Origin: Thermophilibacter immobilis
Lineage (GTDB): Bacteria; Actinomycetota; Coriobacteriia; Coriobacteriales; Atopobiaceae
DNA length: 64,000 nucleotides
NCBI RefSeq assembly: GCF_015277515.1
Contig: NZ_CP063767.1
Span: 1,364,001 to 1,428,000 of the forward strand
Direction of reading: 5' to 3'
Positions 59,711 through 64,000 of this stretch are shown one piece after another. Position 1 is the first letter of the stretch. Each line of letters opens with the position of its first letter. A program made the position numbers and the translations under genes. The notes beneath the pieces are model-generated. The model searched no databases, was not told where the DNA came from, and saw only the letters and a program-made list of their open reading frames with translations.

Positions 59711-60452
59711 ATGTCGCCGGCCATGGTCACGCGGAATCTGAGGAAGTCATTCCCCGTTGGGGCCGCCGGGGGCATAAGGAAATCGAAATCCTCCACGGCA
59801 TCGACATGCGCGTCGAGCAGGGGAGTTCGTGGGGATCTTCGGCCCGAGCGGCTCGGGAAAGTCGACCCTTCTGCACTGCATGACGGGGCTGACGCAGGCG
59901 CCGGAAGGCTCGGTCAACATGTTGGGCAACGAGCTCACCTCGCCGGGCCGCTCGGCCCTGTCCAGGCTCCAGCGTGCGCACGCTGGCTTCGTCTTCCAGT
60001 CGTTCTGCCTCATCGATTCTCTAAATGTGGCGGACAACGTCGCCCTGCCGTCACGGCTCCTGAGAAGGTCCCTGCCCCAAGACGCGGTGGAGGGCCCGCT
60101 CACCGAGGTGGTCCTTGGTGGTCCTTGGTGGTCCTTGGTGGTCCTTGGTGGTCCTTGGTGGTCCTTGGTGGTCCTTGGTGGTCCTTGGTGGTCCTTGGTG
60201 GTCCTTGGTGGTCCTTGGTGGTCCTTGGTGGTCGTGGCAAGGAGCGCATCCAGTCGCTGTCCGGTGGCGAGCAGCAGCGTTGACCTTCTCAGGAAATTCA
60301 GCGAGAAACCGAAAAAGGCCGTGGTGCTGGTCACCCACGACCTGTCCGCAGCCAAGCTCGTGAACCGTGCCGTCGTCATACGCGACGGGCTCATCGACTC
60401 GGAGGAGCGGCACCCTACCGCCGAGCACCTCCTCGAACTGATGGAGGCCTAG
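59711..60452 (+). pseudogene. Decayed ABC transporter ATPase carrying a decamer array
   Basis: Pieces of one ABC ATPase lie in three frames. Starting at ATG 59711 (AGAGGGG upstream): VTRNLRKSFPVG in one frame, HKEIEILHGIDMRVEQG in a second, Walker A GIFGPSGSGKSTLLHC with FVFQSFCLIDSLNVADNVALP in a third, then the 10-bp repeat array, then RIQSLSGGEQQR (signature) back in the first frame and stopping at once, and finally SVDLLRKFSEKPKKAVVLVTHDLSAA in the third. The Walker B region between signature and VDLL is missing (about 30 codons). It would have been a MacB/LolD-like ATPase paired with the following permease. Confidence 0.85.
60111..60230 (+). repeat. Twelve perfect tandem copies of a 10-bp repeat
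   Basis: GTCCTTGGTG is repeated 12 times without a mismatch, inside the ABC ATPase frame. A single unit would read T-E-V-V-L-G-G-R-G-K-E-R and run straight into the signature LSGGEQQR, so the ancestral state was one copy. As 10 is not a multiple of 3, copy number sets the frame; twelve copies leave the signature out of frame with Walker A, whereas 10 or 13 would restore it. Confidence 0.95.
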
Positions 60453-60453
60453 G

Positions 60454-61475
60454 ATGTTCAAGCTTGCCGCCTGCGGCCTTGTCGGCTCGCTCGTCGGTGG
60501 CCTGGTCTCACTCGCTCTCTATCCTCCCTCTTTCTCCTCCTCTTTAGCGACTTCGGTCCATCGGTCGTGACGCTTAACGTGACTCCGGATGCCACTGGGA
60601 CTCCCCTGGTGGCGTTCTGGTCCGCACTCATCTTTCTATGTGGGGGATTCGGTGCCGCCCGAGGGGCCTCAAAGACAAAGCCCCTGGCTGCTCTCTCGGA
60701 GCTGGAGCGCGCCACGTCCAAGGTCCCGTTGCTCAGAATCGCCCTGCTGGGTCTCTCTATCGCATGCGCCGTCTGGTTCTACGACCTTATGAAGACCGCT
60801 GATGCGAAGGATGTAATCACCTGGGGCTTCGTCTTCCCCCTTCCCATCATCGGCGTCTTCTCCGCCCTCTCTCCCTGGATCCTGCCGACCGTACTCCGAG
60901 CGTGGTCCATCCTGCTCAGACCCCTCGTCCTGTCCGACCTAGCAGGAAAGGAGGCTCGTTACTCCCTTGCCAGCAGCTCCTCCATGGAGTTGCCCGTCAT
61001 GGTAGGCTACGAGATTATCTGTGGGTTCTCTTCCGCCCTAGGTCCTCTGGCCGTGTGGTATGCCACGCACGTGGGCTCAGACGGTGATTTCATGGTGGGT
61101 TGGACGCCGACGGTCATCATGCTGGGTGGACCTTTGCTCATCTGCGTAGTGGGCGCGACGGCAAGCGCACTGATGTCCGCTGCGGACCGCAGTCAGAGCA
61201 CCGCCTCCCTGATATCTCTGGGAGCGACCCCGGCGGAGACTGTCTGCGTCAGTCTCATCGAGGCGACGCTTCACATGCTCAATGCCCTGATCGTGGGGGC
61301 TCTTGCCGTTCTCGTCTCGATCTTCTTCACGTCGCTGGCCCTCGGAGTAGCTCCTTTCGAGGGGCTAGACCTCGACGTGGGACTCGTGGTCTGCGCGGTC
61401 GGGCTGGGTCTGGTCGCAGTCGCCCTGTGCGCGGGTACCCTGCACGGCATCCTGCGGGTGCGGGGTGCGGAATAG
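60454..61475 (+). pseudogene. FtsX-like ABC permease, frameshifted near the start
   Basis: ATG 60454, 1 bp after the ATPase remnant, opens MFKLAACGLVGSLVGGLVSLAL, an FtsX-type N terminus, but this frame stops at 60570. From about 60518 the protein continues in another frame (LSSLFLLLFSDFGPSVVTLNV, then a further 300 residues to 61475) with hydrophobic segments, an FtsX-like core (GYEIICGFSSALG, SQSTASLISLGATPAETVCVSLIEA) and a final helix pair. A one-base change near CTCTCTATCC would explain the break. With the dead ATPase the whole transporter is probably non-functional. Confidence 0.7.
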
Positions 61476-61569
61476 CTGGGCTGGAGCGTCGCCAACGTCG
61501 CCACAGCGTGCCCCGGTCTTTAAACGCTACCGGCAGTCTGGCGCCGTTTTTCTCCGCATCAACTCTCCC

Positions 61570-61831
61570 TCATGAGGGCTCCTCGACGTCCTCCGCGCGC
61601 GCCACCCGTGATCCAGGCCTCATCTGGGGTTGGGGCGCGAAGCGCCTCTGAAGAAAGTCCCCGTAGGTGACGTCAGAGGCCGCGAGCTCGGCAATTGGCT
61701 GGTCTCGTAGCCCGTGAGCCAGGACGTGACGGCGTCCACCTCGGCGCGCGCCCCTTGCGTTCGGCCTTGGCGACCAAGAGCGGGTAGACCCACGCGAACC
61801 CCACCCGGTAGACCTTCTGGCTGTTTGCCCT
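61570..61831 (-). pseudogene. DUF2200 family gene remnant
   Basis: Minus-strand pieces in three frames match the DUF2200 pattern in order: ANSQKVYRVGFAWVYPLLVAKAERKGR (about 61825-61750), AEVDAVTSWLTGYE (about 61745-61700), and AELAASDVTYGDFLQRRFAPQPQMRP followed by RAEDVEEPS and a stop at 61572-61570. Two frameshifts and loss of the usual C-terminal helix make it inactive. The family is small and of unknown function. Confidence 0.75.
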
Positions 61832-61851
61832 GGCGCCCCCTCCGCCGAACT

Positions 61852-61880
61852 ATTGCGCCCCCATCATACGACGGGGCGCA
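61852..61880. repeat. Short hairpin motif resembling 23162-23191 and 1922-1941
   Basis: ATTGCGCCCCCATCATACGA followed by CGGGGCGC folds as GCGCCCC/GGGGCGC. The sequence at 23162 reads ATTGCGCCCCAATCCTTACG, nearly identical, and 1922 reads AGCGCCCCAATCCTGACCGG. All three lie in non-coding gaps. Confidence 0.5.
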
Positions 61881-62186
61881 TGTGGCAATCGCAAAACGTT
61901 CGTCAAGGACGTCCGCGCCCCAGGGCGGTTGCGGCACTTATCGGTGTTGAGATGCCGCAGATGCCCCGCCGAATGGGCGTAGGGCTACCGCGACGGGGCG
62001 GTTGCAGCGGTTCTCAGCGTTGGAACACCGCAAGCGCCCCGCCGGGCAAGCCGAGAAGAATGGCACGGGGCGGGTGCGGCACTTCTCGGCGTCGGAACAC
62101 GTGAAGCGCCCCACCGGGCAATCATGAGAGAAGCTCGGCGGGGCACATGCGGCAGTCGCGACGGCAGGAACGCCAGGAGGGTCCCC
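61873..62186. repeat. Second hairpin-repeat array, about 73-nt period
   Basis: Units at 61873-61921, 61921-61968, 61995-62040, 62067-62112 and 62140-62186 (last one degraded). Each begins GGGGCGGTTGCGGC-like and ends CAAGCGCCCC-like, with TCGGCGT and GAACAC in the loop side, as in the 15707-15973 array. Starts of the last four are about 73 nt apart. Spacers contain GCCGGGCAA and GAGAAG. The array ends exactly at the metK stop codon. Confidence 0.8.
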
Positions 62187-63451
62187 TACGCCACCCGCGC
62201 CTCGGCGACGGCGCGCTTGAGCTCCTCGACGCGGTCGCACCTCTCCCAGGTGAAGTCGGGGTCCTCGCGGCCGAAGTGCCCGTAGGCCGCGGTCTTCTCG
62301 AAGATGGGGCGGCGCAGCCTGAGGTCGCGCACGATGGCGCCCGGGCGCAGGTCGAAGACGCGCTCGACCGCGCGCTCGATCGTCTCGTCGTCCACCGCTC
62401 CCGTGCCGAAGGTGTCCACCATGATGGACAGCGGGTGCGCGACGCCGATTGCGTAGGCGAGCTCGATCTCGCACTTGTGCGCGAGGCCGGCGGACACCAC
62501 GTTCTTGGCCACCCAGCGCGCCGCGTAGGCGGCCGAGCGATCGACCTTGGTGCAGTCCTTGCCCGAGAAGCACCCGCCGCCGTGACGACCCATGCCACCG
62601 TAGGTGTCCACGATGATCTTGCGGCCCGTGAGACCCGTGTCGCCCATGGGCCCGCCGACCACGAAGCGCCCGGTGGGGTTTACGTAGATGTCGGCGTCCC
62701 TCCAGCGGATGCCCACCTCGTCCAGGACCGGCGCGATCACGTGCTCGATCATGTCGCGCTTGATGACGCCCATGTCTTTGATCTTGTCGGCGTGCTGCGT
62801 GGAAACGACGATGGCCGTGACCTCGACGGGGCGGTCGTCCTCGTAGCGCACGGTCACCTGGGTCTTGCCGTCGGGGCGCAGGTAGTCCACCGTGTGGTCC
62901 TTGCGCACGGCGGACAGGCGCTCGGAGAGCCGCTGCGCGAGGTAGGCGGGCATGGGCATGAGGACGTCGGTCTCGTCCGAGGCGTAGCCGAACATCATGC
63001 CCTGGTCGCCGGCGCCGATGGCGTCGATGGGGTCCGTCGTGCCGCCGGCCTGCGCGTCGAAGGACTCGTCGACCCCCATGGCGATGTCGGGGCTCTGCTC
63101 GTGGATGAGGTTGAGCACGCCGCAGGTGTCGCAATCGAAGCCGTACTTCGCGCGGTCGTAGCCGATCCGGCGGATGACCTCGCGGGCGATCCTCTGCACG
63201 TCGACGTAGGCAGCCGTGCGAATCTCGCCGGCCACGATCACGGTCCCCGTGGTCACGAAGGTCTCGCAGGCGCAGCGGATGTTGTTCACGCAGGCCGGCA
63301 TGCCCGACGGAGAGACGTAGCCCGCAGACTCGAGCTCGGTCTCCTTGCGGATGATCGCGTCGAGGATGGCGTCGGAGACCTGGTCGCAGATCTTGTCGGG
63401 GTGGCCCTCCGTGACGCTCTCGGAGGTGAAGAAGCGGTTGCGGTGAGACAT
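62186..63451 (-). CDS. metK: S-adenosylmethionine synthetase
   Basis: 421 aa. [26 protein letters not shown] opens the protein; [12 protein letters not shown], the P-loop-like [28 protein letters not shown] and [28 protein letters not shown] follow. Makes SAM from methionine and ATP, the donor also used by QueA and RsmB here. The loop [30 protein letters not shown] is somewhat longer and more Cys-rich than usual, and the conserved GGGAFSGKD reads GGGCFSGKD. The ATG lies directly after the TetR stop with AAGGATG upstream. Confidence 0.95.
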   Translation of the reverse strand: MSHRNRFFTSESVTEGHPDKICDQVSDAILDAIIRKETELESAGYVSPSGMPACVNNIRCACETFVTTGTVIVAGEIRTAAYVDVQRIAREVIRRIGYDRAKYGFDCDTCGVLNLIHEQSPDIAMGVDESFDAQAGGTTDPIDAIGAGDQGMMFGYASDETDVLMPMPAYLAQRLSERLSAVRKDHTVDYLRPDGKTQVTVRYEDDRPVEVTAIVVSTQHADKIKDMGVIKRDMIEHVIAPVLDEVGIRWRDADIYVNPTGRFVVGGPMGDTGLTGRKIIVDTYGGMGRHGGGCFSGKDCTKVDRSAAYAARWVAKNVVSAGLAHKCEIELAYAIGVAHPLSIMVDTFGTGAVDDETIERAVERVFDLRPGAIVRDLRLRRPIFEKTAAYGHFGREDPDFTWERCDRVEELKRAVAEARVA

Positions 63452-64000
63452 TCATTCATCCTTTCCTGATGGGGGAAGCTCGTGTGTCGTGGGATTCTTA
63501 GCCGAGAAGAGCGTGCGGGCGCGCGCGGTGCCCATGCCCGAGAAGACCAGGTCGAGCATCTCGCGCACGAGGTCGGAGCTCTCGTGCGCCGCAATGTCGG
63601 GCCCGACGTACTCGTAGACCACGAACGATCCGACGATACCCACGGCGCTCAGGCGGCTGTTGGACTCGGCGCGCACGAGCCCCTCCTCCTTGGCCCGCTC
63701 GAACTGGGCCGTGAGGATCGAGATGATGCGCGCGAGGTGCGTCTCGACGCTCGGGAGCACGTCGTGGCCGTCGGCCGCCGACCCGCGCGTCATGGCGAGC
63801 ATGAGGGGGGTCCCGGGACGCAGGCCCTCGACGAGGGTCTGGACGAGGCCGAAGATCGACTCCGCCGAGGAGGGGGCCTTGGCCACGACGCCCTCGACGC
63901 TGTCCACCAGGCCGTCGACCGAGCGATCGAAGACGGAGCGCACGAGCGCGGTCTTGTCGGCGAAATAGTAGTAGAGGGCGCCCTTCGACATCGCGCAGCG
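63452..64000 (-). CDS. TetR-family transcriptional regulator (N terminus outside window)
   Basis: At least 182 codons; the frame is open to the window edge. The visible start ...MSKGALYYYFADKTALVRSVFDR is the end of the TetR DNA-binding domain (helix 3 and 4), so about 30 residues are missing. The rest is the ligand-binding helical domain (FGLVQTLVEGLRPGTPLMLAMTRG, VREMLDLVFSGMGTARA). Placed directly upstream of metK with no gap, it may be cotranscribed with it; the ligand is unknown. Confidence 0.88.
   Translation of the reverse strand, partial: RCAMSKGALYYYFADKTALVRSVFDRSVDGLVDSVEGVVAKAPSSAESIFGLVQTLVEGLRPGTPLMLAMTRGSAADGHDVLPSVETHLARIISILTAQFERAKEEGLVRAESNSRLSAVGIVGSFVVYEYVGPDIAAHESSDLVREMLDLVFSGMGTARARTLFSAKNPTTHELPPSGKDE

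Noticed and set aside
59551-59796. 81-residue minus-strand gene before priA
   Set aside because: No ribosome site or family features, and it overlaps the start of the ABC remnant.
59702-60283. Intact ABC protein spanning the decamer array
   Set aside because: This frame lacks Walker A and reads nonsense between residues 20 and 130; motifs are spread over three frames.

Overview
The window is high-GC, densely coded actinobacterial DNA. Gene content and style point to class Coriobacteriia (an Olsenella/Atopobium/Collinsella-type gut or oral anaerobe): a mannose-family PTS with an HPr carrying both phosphorylation sites, an IS1249-type insertion sequence, short intergenic gaps with overlapping start/stop codons, and low-GC islands only in non-coding or decayed stretches. 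The taxonomic call is inference from content; no rRNA is present.

Layout. 1-1794: end of the ilvB-ilvN-ilvC branched-chain amino acid genes with a clear terminator. 1795-2476: a non-coding stretch holding a terminator for the opposite strand and a multi-branched inverted-repeat element. 2477-4436 (minus): infC-rpmI-rplT, with an apparent ATA start for infC and a leader attenuator, and ferritin. 4574-4659: tRNA-Leu(CAA). 4728-13805 (minus): metallo-beta-lactamase hydrolase, Rel, a RecJ-helicase fusion, an orphan SecD-like protein and Tgt. 13949-15691: HPr and a tail-anchored coiled-coil protein. 15707-15973: array of about 73-nt-period hairpin repeats. 15987-19371 (minus): queA, queH, a nitroreductase and a DUF3267 membrane metalloprotease-like protein. 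19488-23059 (plus): an atypical methionyl-tRNA synthetase and an alpha/beta-hydrolase-GNAT fusion.

23408-32892 (minus): HAD phosphatase, MFS exporter, then a catabolic operon (SIS deglycase, DeoC-like aldolase, sugar epimerase, PTS EIIA/B/C/D) preceded by GntR-type operators and two GntR/UTRA regulators. The combination suggests uptake and breakdown of a phosphorylated Amadori compound such as fructoselysine or glucoselysine. 33098-40289 (minus): complete phosphate system pstS-C-A-B-B-phoU-phoP-phoR. 40619-44858 (plus): MarR regulator with a heterodimeric ABC exporter. 45098-52834: GNAT, YjdF/DUF2992, AarF/UbiB kinase with a phasin-like partner, HAD phosphatase, DUF1015 and a large TPR-like protein. 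52913-54261: intact IS with 8-bp target duplication. 54321-59450 (minus): rsmB, fmt, def, priA. 59711-61475 (plus): a decayed ABC ATPase/permease pair whose ATPase carries twelve perfect copies of a 10-bp repeat. 61570-61831: DUF2200 relic. 61873-62186: a second hairpin-repeat array. 62186-64000 (minus): metK and a TetR regulator cut by the window edge.

The most unusual items are the two hairpin-repeat arrays at convergent gene junctions, the decamer-expanded ABC gene, the 2120-2236 structured element, the RecJ-helicase and hydrolase-GNAT fusions, the MetRS with degraded signature motifs and the Amadori-type PTS operon with an added aldolase. All functional calls rest on reading motifs by eye; no database search was run.
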